Source: Fagopyrum homotropicum (Eukaryota; Streptophyta; Magnoliopsida; Caryophyllales; Polygonaceae). From it: a stretch of DNA of 64,000 bases. This document shows, piece by piece, positions 46,280 to 58,056 of this stretch. The stretch covers positions 126,551,235 to 126,615,234 of the forward strand of contig BSWB01000004.1 of assembly GCA_033239125.1 (NCBI GenBank), in the 5' to 3' direction. Within the stretch, counting starts at the first letter, position 1; each line of letters starts with the position of its first letter. The position numbers and the translations under genes are program-made. Under the pieces are notes generated by a model. The model searched no databases, was not told the origin of the DNA, and worked only from the letters and a program-made list of their open reading frames with translations.

Positions 46280-47562
46280 ATGACGGCTGACGAAAAAGTT
46301 CCGAGTTGTTGGTGGAGTTTTGAGCAGGACAAGGCATTTGAGAATGCTATTGCAACCTATCCAGAGGATTCTGAAGATAGATGGGAGAAGATAGCAGCTG
46401 ATGTTCCTGGAAAAACTTTAGATGAGATTAAGCATCACTACAATATCTTAGTTGAAGACATTAATAGAATAGATTCGGGTCATATTACCCTCCCTAATTA
46501 CACATCTTCCTCAGAGGGTGCTACAAGTCAGGCCACCGAAGATGGCAGCGGGAAAAAGGGCGGTGGACATTTCGGTCATTTTGTAGGCGAATCCAATCAT
46601 GGAGGTAAAGCATCAAGATCAGATCAGGAACGTCGTAAGGGAATTGCTTGGACGGAAGATGAGCACAGGTAGTTAACTTACTTTGTCTTGCTACTTGTTT
46701 TTTTATTGCTACAAGTTTCCTAGTTGTTGATTCTTGATATCATGATGTGCTTATCAGAATATGATGAATATCAGACTTAATGAACAAACTGCTTCTGTGT
46801 TCTCAACTTTTCTTGATATGAGATTATGACTTGAGATTTACTTAAAAGTGGTCATGACAGCAGAGTGGTTGCCAGTTTAAGGTTTCATTATGCGTGCCAA
46901 AATATTATACAAATCTAAACCTCTTTGAGTTAGCTCACTTAGCTGTCTCTTGTCAGCAGATACTTTGTTATTGGATCTACAAGAAGAAATCTCAATATGC
47001 TTTAGGATGCTTGCTTTCCTGAACTTTGTACTTGTTTTGAAATCTTACAACTCCGATTGACCGGCCATGATTCAGGTTATTTCTCCTGGGGCTGGATAAG
47101 TACGGGAAAGGCGATTGGAGAAGCATATCCCGGAACTTCGTGGTAACAAGGACACCGACACAAGTAGCTAGTCATGCGCAGAAGTACTTCATCAGGTTGA
47201 ACTCAATGAACAAAGACAGAAGGCGATCAAGCATCCACGACATAACAAGCATCAACAATGGAGATATCTCGGCCTCCCAGGGACCCATAACGGGTCAGAA
47301 CGTCAACAATGTAGCTCCTGCAACCGGAGGAGTTCCGGGGAAGCCCAATAAGCAACTGCCCACAGGACATCTATACGGAGGTCCAACCATCGGACAGCCT
47401 ATTGTCGGGCCATTGGTCTCGGCTGTTGGAACTCCGGTGAACCTGCCCGCACCGCCCCATATAGCTTATGGTGTTAGGGCTCCTCCTATACCTGGAGGTA
47501 TGGTGCCGGGCGCCCCTATCAATATGACGTACCCTATGCCACACCCGGCTGTCCATAGGTAA
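46280..47562 (+). CDS. MYB-related transcription factor, DIVARICATA/SRM1-like
   Basis: Two exons (46,280-46,668; 47,076-47,562) join in frame to 291 residues across a GT-AG intron. The first SANT/MYB-like domain (about residues 12-57) reads WWSFEQDKAFENAIATYPED, then WEKIAADVPGKTLDEIKHHY. After a Ser/Gly-rich linker, the second MYB repeat (about 121-170) carries GIAWTEDEHRLFLLGLDKYG, then GDWRSISRNFV and the signature SHAQKYF (162-168). This 1R-SHAQKYF class binds TATCC/I-box-type DNA as nuclear regulators. RLNSMNKDRRRSSIHDITS follows, as in Arabidopsis SRM1, and the C-terminus is Pro/Gly-rich (VGTPVNLPAPPHIAYGVRAP). The short exon 1 and intron inside the second MYB repeat are typical. No breaks are seen. 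Confidence 0.94.
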
Positions 47563-47875
47563 GTCGACGATGACAACAACGACGATCATGATCTTTACTT
47601 GTACTTGCCTTTGACGAGATCTACTGTGAAGCTAAATGGTTAAAGAGTTTTAGTGTTACTAAGTAGGTAGCTCTTCAAAATTCAAATGTTGTATCAAATA
47701 CTATGCTTTGGCCTCTCACAATTCACTCCCTTTTGTGGGGAACTTTTCGCTTTCTTAAATTTGATGCCTCGACTTGTGCCAATTTTGTAATCGCGGTAAC
47801 ACACTTTTAGGTGTAACCATCCCATATCAAGAATGTTATATGGAGTACATAAGAAATCGTAGACTGATTTATCAC

Positions 47876-48150
47876 TAGGGGTGTTATACGAGCCGAGTCA
47901 TAGCATGTTCAAGCTCGTTTTTAAACGAGCCGAGCCCGAACCGAACTTTTGACGAGCCGAGTTCAAGTAGCTTGTCTAAAATAATACTCATATAGCGGTA
48001 TTTTAGCCGAACGAGCCAAGCTTTATCCGAACGAGCCGAACATTGACATGCTCAAGCTCGACTGGTTTATAAACTAGCCGAATCCGGACCGAACTTTTAA
48101 CGGGCCGAACGCGAGCCGAGCCCGAGAAACTTGTCTCGGTATCAGCCCTA
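47876..48150. mobile_element. hAT-type MITE, 275 bp, TSD TTTATCAC
   Basis: The ends TAGGGGTGTTAT and GTATCAGCCCTA are imperfect inverted repeats. Both flanks carry TTTATCAC (47,868-47,875 and 48,151-48,158). The interior repeats CGAGCCGAGC and its complement. It lies about 310 bp downstream of the MYB stop codon and may affect the end of that transcript. Confidence 0.9.
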
Positions 48151-48159
48151 TTTATCACC

Positions 48160-51100
48160 AAATAGAAGCTTTATATACTCTAGGTCATGTTTAAGGCTTA
48201 CCAATCCAAAACGCATCACTCCGTTGATAATGAACCGGTTGTCAGGTTAAAACCCGGTTTGTCAAGATCTTCACCTGATCCCAATTACTGATCTCACCTA
48301 TGTACCTTATTTGTTAACCAAGAATCATAAGAAATGACATATGATTACATGCATTACAAATGCCCCCATAATCTTGAAGTATAATCGCTACGTGTAGACT
48401 GCAGTTTCTTGTTTCTCATGGAATCCCAAATGGAGGAGTTCCATGTATGTCCTCAATATAGGTGTATCAAGGCACATCATCTATGTGAAGTAAATTACTA
48501 TAGAGAATGAATTTGTTTGATGACACAATTTTGTTCCAAAAATTTTATAACTTTATGTTGTAACTAAATTAATAAAAGAATGAATAAAACATGTTTTAAC
48601 ACATGTGTGCGCCGGGTACTTTTCCGGGCACATTTCCGGTGGGCTCCGGCCATTATCAATACCGGAAAGTGGGAGCGTTGACTTCATATCCGCGAGCTCT
48701 TGCTCGTGATATATTCATACGTTAAATTTGAGTTCCGTTTGAATGAGAAATGGATGCCCAAAGTTGGTTGCGTGATAGGCAATAACTTGGGAAAATAATC
48801 AAAAGTGGGAGCTTCCCACATGGATTGTATGGAGGGAGAAACAATGGGAAATATAGGGCAAGCATGCTCTAAGGCATGTGGCCTTGAGTCACTACCATTT
48901 TCAATAGGGAACGACGTAGGCAAACCACCACACGCTCGTGGTCCAAAGTCCAACAGTCCAGATACTTACAACATAGTGATATCTTACTTATGAGAGCTGA
49001 AACGTGAGTTTAAAATGCCACAAATACTTACAAAATTCATTTGTAGATTGAAATTAGGAAAATTAATAAAGTGATTTGACAAATTAATAATGAAACCAAT
49101 AAATAATAAAATGATAAAAAAATGAAATAAAAACACGAAGATTGGTCGGCCGACCGGTTACGACTGGTTGGCCAATCGACACACGAATGTAAGAAAAGAA
49201 AGAACAAGAATAAAAATCACGAAGACGAGAAGAAAACAAACTGGTTGGCCAAATTGTTTATAAAAATCGAGACAATAATCGTAGAAATAAGGAAGAGGGA
49301 ATAATTGTTTGTTGCTTGACTCAAAATTAGGGACATCACAAGTAACAAGGTTCAAGATTTTAGATGTATCAAAGATTAATAAAATAGTGCCAAGATCAAG
49401 ATCACCCACAATATAAATATATAATCTCAATTGATAATATTCCTTAAAAAATCTCAAACAAATCCGTAGTAAAATGTAAATCATGTTATACGGGGGACAA
49501 TTTCGCTCGGCTCTCACATTTTGCGGAATATGAAAGGTATGGGTGACTCGACTCTCACATTATCAACACTTTGAATAACAAATAATAATAAAGCAAATCA
49601 TGCATGACTCTCATATTTTGCAAAATAACATCCCAAAACTACCATAACTCTCCTAGATAAACATTCAAGAGATATAAATCATCATCAACATCACAGATCA
49701 ATGCAGTCATACTCTCTAGACCCTAGAACGAATGAATTTAGCAAGACATACCTTAATTAAAATTCAAAGCTTTATTAATCGAAGAAGAAAATATTGGTCG
49801 GTTGAACGGTGTATAGTGGTCGGTCAATCGGTTTGGGTCACGGGGCAAACTGATGAGGCTCAAGTGTTAACCTTAGGTCTCGCAAATACTTACAAGACCC
49901 GCTATAGCATAAAGAGTCAAAATCGAACTCAGGGAAGACGATGTCTCACTTTGTTGAACTAATCTAGAAACCAAAACCAAACAATAAAGTGAACAAACTA
50001 TATACAGATGCAAATGATCACAAAAGAAACCAGAAAGTGAAGACAAAAGGAGGAGGTCGTCCGACAAGGGGTAGGTCGACTGGGTTAAATATTAATCAAA
50101 ACGCTAGAGAACATTAGGGGAATAACTTGTAAGGACTCATGACCAAGTGAAGAAACCGGATATCAGTGTTATTATATGAAGAATCAGGTTTTGCTTTAGA
50201 AGAAAAAAATATTGCTTGTACCGGGTTTGATGTTAGCTTTGTGGTTCATTAATTGAAACGACGTTGTTTGAGCTAAGTGAGGAGATACCTATTGTGAGCT
50301 CGAGCTCACATAACCCTATTCAATTCAATTTTGGATTCTTTTCTCCTCTCACCCCTCTCTCTCTTCTCTAGTGTATTGCTTCTAGTGATCTTGAGCGAAG
50401 AACAAAATCTCCTCTCAAGTTTTTGCTTGTGTCTGTGTATTCTCCTCCACAACATATAGTGAGATCGAGCGCTTTATCATTTGAAGGTTGTTAGCTTGAA
50501 AGGAAACTTCAAACCACATTATTTGTTGACCACGAAGAGGATATTTGGATCCTCAGACTCATCTGTTGTTCTTATTCGTTTATGTTTTCTTTTCTACTCT
50601 TACTTTAGCTTTTGTAGGTTTATACTTCAAACCACATTATTTTTACAAATCTTGCTTCCGTTGCCCTCTACTTGTGTTCAAGTTCTTTTTGAAATGGAAT
50701 TATTAAAGGAAAAACTTTTGTTCATATTAGAAAAAGGCTTTTATGTGACTCTTTAGTCACCAAAAACCTAGATCTAAGCTTTACTTGTCTTGTTTCTTCT
50801 ATACTCTTGCTCATGCTTACAAGATTTAACACCATAACATACAAAACTCAGCGTAGCAAAGCTTTCTTAAGCTGATTGCCTGAATCTAGCTTAATGACCA
50901 CAAAAACTAAGTTTCTTGACTCTTCCCAATCTAAACCTACAAAAGACGGTCTATAATCATCTTATCCTCACTTCTCCCTCTTCATTTCCTTGGAGATCAC
51001 CAATTTGTTGATTGAGACTTATAGAGACCTTGAGTTTCCAAGAGTTTTATAGGAGTTGATTCTTACAGCTCTTTTGGAGACTCTTGAGTTGTTGTGGGTC

Positions 51101-51272
51101 TAGATCCGGAATAAAGTGTCTCCAAGATAGTTATTGGGAGATTCATAATGATTGTAACGAAGGATTATAATGCGAGAAGTCATTCTCATTCGATACTTTC
51201 TCTTTGTATAAGTACTCAATATTTTTCTCTATAATACTTGTTGTATTAAAACTCTTTGTCCTAGTTCCAAAT
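48160..51272. other. Intergenic repeats, unassigned
   Basis: No host gene. Phrases near 49,140-49,250 and 49,795-49,850 (GGTCGG..TGGTTGGCC) recur, and 49,905-49,960 (AATCGAACTCAGGGAAGACG) resembles 63,700-63,740, so both may be parts of one LTR-type family. The last kilobase, with 'CTCCTCTCACCCCTCTCTCTC' and a long leader, probably belongs to the Copia relic starting at 51,273. Confidence 0.4.
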
Positions 51273-52075
51273 ATGGGAGACGTAGCAAAAATCAAACCTT
51301 TTGATTGCAACACCGACTTTGCCCTGTGACAAGTCAAGATGAAGGTCATACTCATAAGGGAGAAATGCTGGAAATCAGTGACTCAAACTACCTTGATGGC
51401 ACTAAGGAGGAGGAAAAAGAAGTGCTAGATCAGGTTACCTCCAAAACCCTCCGGGACACTCTTGAATTATGCTTCGCCTCACTGAAAAATCACTTTATAT
51501 GTTTCGCCTCATTGACGAGGTAAAACGTCAAGTCCTAACCCAGGTTACCTCCAAAATCTTCTAGGACACTCTTGAATATCTTTTCATAATTAAAAGCATG
51601 ACTGGTGATATATCTCTTATGTGTCGTCTGTTTCATTTTAAAATGGACACTTCTCTGACTTTGAATGATAATATTGATGTTTTTCTTCACATGACTCTTG
51701 ATCTGAAATTGTGAAGATAAAATTGATGACACTCATCAAGCTATTATTATATTGAAAACTCTTTACCTGCCAATTTTAATACGTTTAAAAATGTCATTCA
51801 ATATGGTCATGAAAAATTGACTAAGAAGAAATTTCTAGATGCTATTATACAGAAAAATAAAGATATGAAAGTGTTCATGACCAAGCCTAATGCTAAAGAA
51901 CCTAATAATGAGCTCATGTATGTTAAAGGGACAAATAAAGATAAGAACAAGGCTAAGTAGAACTTAGATAAGAACAAGGGTAATAACAACTCTAAAAACA
52001 AGGATAACTTTGACAAAGATAAAGAGAAAAATGTTACTTGTTATTATTGTGGTAAGAAATGGCACACACACACAC

Positions 52076-52078
<3 letters not shown>

Positions 52079-52136
<58 letters not shown>
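52079..52136. repeat. (AT)n microsatellite inside the Copia remnant
   Basis: About 29 AT/TA units that begin right after an (AC)n run and interrupt the zinc-knuckle codons. Confidence 0.95.
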
Positions 52137-52139
<3 letters not shown>

Positions 52140-52532
52140 CTGACTATAGGAATAAAAAAAACATGATGAAATCAAGAAATGAGATCGAACAATGATACCT
52201 CTGCTTTGTGTGAATATATGTCTTACCATGCTCACGAGTTGCTTATATGTTCTGACATGTTATATGCCTCGTCTGTTTTTGATATGAATGCCCGAATTCT
52301 TGATTATGGATGTACAATGCATGTTACTCCTCATGAATGTCACTTTGATTATTTGCATAAGCATGATGAGGTTGAACTTAGACTTGGAGTTCATACATCT
52401 CTAAGTATAAAATACATTGGTTTTGTTTCTTTTTGTATGCATGATGATCAACAAGAATCATTCAAAACTTTAGATGGATTCCTGATCTTAGACGTAATAT
52501 GTTATATGAAAGCATGTTTGATGATTTAAACT

Positions 52533-52535
<3 letters not shown>

Positions 52536-52600
<65 letters not shown>

Positions 52601-53821
52601 TTTTAGTTCAAGTGAGGAGAGAGCTTGTAGATAGGAATTAGGAGGGTTGTAAGCCATTGGATGGATTTAAATCAAGGGCTCTGATACGCTCATCATTAAT
52701 GGTATTTTTGTAAATTGACTTAAAATCTAGAAAAACACCCTTACGTTTAAAATAGTCATCGGTGTTCATACATTTTATATGTCATTGTTCATGTTTTTAT
52801 ACATCGGTGTTCATAATATTTTTATTCATCAAAGTGTCATGTCCACTTATTCTTTTGTGTTCATTTTATAATGCATAGATGTTCATTTACAGTATATAAC
52901 CACAAAAAATAAAAAATTCATCACAAAACGTTAAAAGATGATCATAATATGTTATGTATTTGTCAAAGTTATAGATAACTCATCGGTGTTCATACTTTTA
53001 TACATCATTGTTTATGTTTTTATTCGTCAGTGTTCATACTTTTTATGTCATTGTTCCTGTAAATATTATAAACTATCTTTCTATAAGACATTTTGCCGAA
53101 CAGTTTGTGTGCACACTAAAAGGAGTATATAGATTATTCAATTGGAGCTATTAGACCAACTCAACATATGTATATACATGTATTTTCTCAATCAAACTTA
53201 TCAAACACAAAATGATTCAAACAAATTTGATTTTGAACACAAACATCAATTATAATGAAACCTAAACCTTAAGAATGAAAATCTAAACAGTGAGAGTAGA
53301 AATTTGAAGAAACAAACCTGAATCGACTTGTATTCTCTTTGATTTCAAAATTTTTTATGTAATCGATCTCTAAATATTATAAACACGATTTTAAAGAAAA
53401 ATATAATTTTTTTAAAAAAAATGAACATCATATTATAAACACCATAACTGTAAAAAAAAAAAAGAATACATACTTGAAAAAAAATGAACATCATATTTTA
53501 TTAACACGGTTTGAAAGAATAGCATAGTTTTCAAAAAAAATTCGAAGAAAATGTTAAAAAAATAAACAAAAATGAACAATTAATGTTAAAAAAATGAACA
53601 ATTAGTGTTGAGAAAAAATTAACATTTATTGATAAAATATGAACAATGACTCTTTTAAAAATGAACACATACTTATAAAAATACGAACACCAATTTTTAT
53701 TTACAAAAGGAAAATCTGGAAAAAAGGTGATGTGGCATGCCACATGTCACCATTCCAACTCTCCTCATTCCTATCTGCAAGGGTTCTCCTCACCAGAACC
53801 GGACCCTATATATATATATAC
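52536..53821. mobile_element. Inverted-repeat transposon flanked by (AT)n
   Basis: (AT)n at 52,536-52,598 and TATATATA at 53,807-53,821 bound an element of about 1.2 kb. Its ends pair over about 50 bp with roughly a quarter mismatches: left AAGTGAGGAGAGAGCTTGTAG, right complement GGTGAGGAGAACCCTTGCAG, both then ATAGGAAT. Subterminal arrays of GTTCAT words on the left (52,750-53,060) are mirrored by ATGAAC words on the right (53,420-53,700). No transposase. Micron-type MITEs of rice are a known precedent for elements embedded in (TA)n; Mutator ancestry is also possible. Confidence 0.65.
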
Positions 53822-54308
53822 TCATTATGGCATTATATTCATCTCTAGAGTTATTATTAAAGGTATTAAAAAGAATAGGGATCATGTTGTTGGAAAACAT
53901 GAATTGGATCATGTTGATCATGTTGTTACACTATCACTTAAGCAAACTCGGACTTGGCATACTAGGTTAGGACACGTAAGGAATAAGGGCTTACATTACC
54001 TCTTTAAGAATGGTAGTATACTTGGGAAATCTAGTGACCTACAAACCGGTAAAGATACTAAATATGCTTTTACCAGATCTATGTTGTTTGTTTGTTTGTT
54101 TGTTTTTTAAAGAAAGGGTGATGTATATTGTTTGTTTAGTTTCCCTCGTGTGTATCTGTAAGTGGACGGAATTATACTAAAAATACGAACATGATACTTT
54201 TTTTCTATGTTGTATATATATAAGTTTACCTCATCTTCACGTGGTTCACCTCTAACAATTTTTTTTATCTAGTTGCTAGTTTTCACCTAATCAATCTATT
54301 TTATTATT

Positions 54309-55329
54309 GGGAAATTCCGGATGGTACCCTCGTGGTTTGGGGTATTCCGGATTTTGCCCACCAGTTTTTTCAAGTTCGGATGGTACCCTTAAGTTTATGT
54401 TATTTTCCGGATTTTGCCCAAATTCATTATATTTTTTTTAAAATTCCATTAAAAACCTACAAAAGAAAATAAACTAAAATTAAAAAACAACTTAAAATAG
54501 AAATAATAATTTATTTAATTTAAAAATAAATTAAAACAGTAACTTTTATAAAAAAATATATATTATATTAATTTAAAGATAAATAAATTAGATAAATTTT
54601 AAAAAATTCAAAAATCAGTGTTTTATTTATTTTAAAAATAAATGATTGAATTAGCATATTTTTTACAAAATCTAAAAATATAAGTGTTATACTTTATTTA
54701 AAAAATAAATAAAATAAGGACTCTTTTAAATAATAAAAAAGGGACTGTTTTAATTTATTATTAAAATAAATAAATAATTTTTCTATTTTATTTAGTTCCC
54801 AAAAATAAAAGAAAGAAATTAAAGTAATATTAAAAAATAAAAAAAATTAGAAAACTGATTTATTCAATTTAATAATAAATTAAAACAGTGATTTTTTAAA
54901 TTTTTTTTAAAAAATCCTTATTTTATTTATTTTTGAAATAAAGTATAAAACTTATTTTTTTAGATTTTGTTAAAAATGCTAACCCAATTTATTTATTTTT
55001 AAAATAAAAGAAAACACTGATTTTTTTTAAATTTTATAAAAATTATCTAACGAATTTATTTTTAAATTAATATAATATATATATTTTTTAAAAAAAATTA
55101 CTGTTTTACTTTATTTTTAAAATAAATAAATTATTCTTTCTATTTTAAGTTATTTTTTAATTTTAGTTTATTTTCTTTTGTATTTTTTTAATGAAATTTA
55201 AAAAAGTGTAATGAATTTGGGCAAAATCCGGAAAACAACATAAACTTGAGGGTACCATCCGAACTTGAAAAAACTGGTGGGCAAAATCCGGAATACCCCA
55301 AACCACGAGGGTACCATCCGAAATTTCCC
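54309..55329. mobile_element. Mutator-like fold-back MITE, 1,021 bp, TSD TTTATTATT
   Basis: The terminal inverted repeats are about 120 bp with only some three mismatches, starting GGGAAATT(C/T)CGGATGG. The 9-bp duplication TTTATTATT (54,300-54,308; 55,330-55,338) is exact, the hallmark size of Mutator-type insertion. The AT-rich interior is also largely self-complementary, so the whole element can fold into one hairpin. No transposase frame. Confidence 0.9.
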
Positions 55330-55534
55330 TTTATTATTTTATCTACCTACCTGCATAATGATTTACATGAAATTGTTCGTGTTTTGAAGTTTACACATGA
55401 ATGATGGATAGCAAAAGTATGACTTATGAATTAATTGTCTATTTATGTAGACATTGTATACTTTATAAGCTCTTTATCAGTACCTTATCCGGACACAATA
55501 AGCATCTTATCATAGTTCTATAAGCAATCAATAA

Positions 55535-55690
55535 ATCACGTCAAATGTCCGCTAAATTAGCGTGTAGCTTGTACTCACTTTTTTTTTGTCATTTCATCAT
55601 GTATATTGTATATTTAGTTAGTTGTTGTTTTACACATAACGTCAAATGTCCGCTAAATTAGCGTGTAGCTTGGTACTCACTTTCATGATG
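55535..55690. repeat. Direct repeat of about 40 bp
   Basis: CGTCAAATGTCCGCTAAATT... to TACTCACTTT occurs at about 55,537 and again at about 55,641, each followed by CATGTATATTGTATAT-like sequence: a local duplication with a unit of about 103 bp. A 134-codon frame covering the second copy (55,646-56,050) has a predicted membrane-like N-terminus but no known motif. Confidence 0.75.
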
Positions 55691-55699
55691 TATATTGTA

Positions 55700-56930
55700 T
55701 ATCGTGCAACTACTTTGCTCCATGATGCCATCCTTTCTCCCTCCCTCTTTGTTTCTTATTTTATATCTGACGTCTCTTCTTTTGGAGTAAATATATCATT
55801 ATTGTCCTCAAAAATCATACTCATCCCTCGTTTTTCTTATTTCTTGACATACTCTACCTATATCTTTTGCGATAGTTGGTTACTCCTTGTTACAATCTAT
55901 ATCATCATCAATATGAAACAAATTCCGGATCTATTTGAAGGCATTTTGGATGTATACCAAGGTCAGGGGAGAGTATCAAGGTGTTGCTTGAAAGAGATAA
56001 CGAAGACGACAACGAAGAAAAAAGTCCGAGTGAAACGATCCCAAAGATAAGGATACAGTGCTTAAGCTCGAGGTATGATCTATTTTCTTCATAATAGTGT
56101 TATTGGTTTTAATTGTTCTTTTTCTACTTAGCCTAATTTCATGACGAGGAATCTCAAACATGGTAACGAAAAGCTACTTTGTTAAATCTATTGTTTCTTC
56201 TCTTCCTATATTGCAAAGACCCTTATTTGCCCATATAACAAGGATGGTGAATGTTATGTATTATCTTCTACATGCAGTGCCCAAATGATACATTTCTTAC
56301 GAGTTCTAATTTTTTGAGGGAGCAAAAAATAATAGATCTTACAATGAGAGTATATATCAGGAGAACATCACAACTAGAGGTGTCAAATCTAACGAAGTTG
56401 CCGACATTGAAACAGACAAATGCTTATGATATTTCAAAAAAGTTCTAAGTTTCACGTACCATTCTTTCCATTGCCTTAAACTAATGTGGGTAAAAAATGC
56501 CCAGATAATTAAAGGTTTTTCTTTCATCTCCCCATGTTCAAAAGATTGAACATAGAACTAGTAAAAATAGAAGTAATTAATACTAATAGGACTCTTGTTA
56601 GAGTTGATGTATTACATATAAACGAAATATAGTAACAACAACAGGAAAACTTTTTAGAGGTAAAGATTGCTTCTTTGTGTATAGGTGTCCTTGATAAACT
56701 AAAAAAACATGAAAAAGGTTGTGCTCTTTTATTTTTTTGTGTGCCTTAAGTTATGCATCCTTTGTTGAATTATTTGGATCTTACTATACAAGCATCAAGT
56801 TTTTACCCGAGTTATAAATCTAATATATGCCTTAACTTTCTTATGTTAAACTTGAGTTATAACTCTAATTTATACCAGAGTTTTAATTGATCCCGGTCTA
56901 TCAAATGAGAACCGGGAAAACGATATTCTT
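55700..56930. other. Intergenic DNA, no gene recognised
   Basis: AT-rich with short frames only. GAGTTATAA..CTAATTTATACC repeats near 56,800-56,890 may belong to the CACTA element that follows. Confidence 0.3.
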
Positions 56931-57212
56931 TTTTTAAAAAAAGTAAGACTTTATAACTCGGACCTTTATGTTCGCGTTATAAAGCCTGTATATTTTTTTT
57001 TAATAAAAACATAGATTTTTGCGACGGCCCTAACCGTCACAAAGGTTAAGCGACGGAATTCTGCCGTTGCAAGAACCAATTGTGGCGCCTATTCATGCAA
57101 CGACAAAAGTGTTGTCGCACTGCCGTCGCAAGAGATATTTTCAACGATACTAGGTATTAATTGATGACGGCATCATGCGGTGAAAAATTGAGTTTTTAAA
57201 AATTTTGTAGTG
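56931..57212 (-). mobile_element. One end of a CACTA-type transposon
   Basis: On minus, the sequence starts CACTACAAAATTTTT at 57,212 and is followed by repeated GCGACGG/CCGTCGC words, TTGCAACGGC and GGGCCGTCGC (57,020-57,135), the usual subterminal array of plant CACTA elements. No matching opposite end or 3-bp duplication was found, so it is probably truncated. From 57,213 to 58,056 nothing else is recognised except ATATC/GATAT-rich repeats. Confidence 0.6.
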
Positions 57213-58056
57213 ATACACTGATACATGGTCCATTACCCATGAAGAATTGGTTTTCAAGATCATCCCATAAATCATTGGCCAATTCAAAATAGGCTAGATA
57301 TGAAGTGAGGGATCAATGGTTTGAATGATCTAACCAATTAACACGGAGTTGACGGTGATCTATTGTGTGTGATTAAGAGATGTAGTTTATGGTTCAATAA
57401 CAATGCCGTCGACAAAGGTACAAAGAACATTGAACATGTTGTGTTGTCAATCGGTCTAGTTATCACCCCTAAGGATCACAAAGTAGATGGAAAAGCCCAA
57501 TTGATCCGAAGGATGAAGACATAAGGGACTCATAGAACCAAGAGTTGTTTGAGTTGGCATGATTAGACCTCAAATTTATGCTTAGAGAGGAAAATCATAT
57601 ATTTGTAATACCATGAAGAACCGAAAAAGGTTCGTACTCTATATTATGTGTTCAAAAAGAGTATGGAGGTTACATATAAAATAGAGGAGAATAAACTAAT
57701 GGTATGTATGATATTCATATCCAGATATCAATATATCAAATATCGGTATCGTCACGATATCAAGATATGGGTATGTGTAATATAAGACATGTGAAACCAC
57801 TAGTTTTTGGAGGTAATCAAAAAGGGAGGAAAAGTACAATAGAAGTATATTAGTATGTCAAAATGATATCCATATACTAATATACCAAGCACTATATATG
57901 CCTTTTTTTATGTCGATACTCATATCTAATATCTAAATATCGATACCAAACGTGTCTTAAATAAGAATAATCAAATATTGATATCTTTCTATGAAGAAAC
58001 TAAATATATGCAAAGAGATATACAAGGGGTACCATAAAGGTATCTAAGGTAACTAA

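Larger units (their letters stand above)
51273..54110 (+). pseudogene. Degenerate Tnt1-like Copia gag-pol remnant
   Basis: An early frame (51,273) begins MGDVAKIKPFDCNTDFAL and meets a stop, then QVKMKVILIREKCW, typical of Copia Gag starts. At 51,790-52,070 the frame reads KLTKKKFLDAIIQKNKD and a Lys/Asn-rich tract, to a broken zinc knuckle (CYYCGKKWHT) cut by an AT microsatellite. Protease-like ILDYGCTMHVTP (Asp then Tyr, not Ser) follows at about 52,290. After an inserted inverted-repeat element, TWHTRLGHVRNKGLHYLFKN (53,950-54,015) is the pre-integrase domain. Integrase, RT and RNase H are absent. This is a long-dead copy. Confidence 0.75.

Noticed and set aside
57020..57135. CRISPR-like array of GCGACGG words
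   Set aside because: Irregular spacing, plant context and the adjacent CACTA terminus identify it as a CACTA subterminal repeat.
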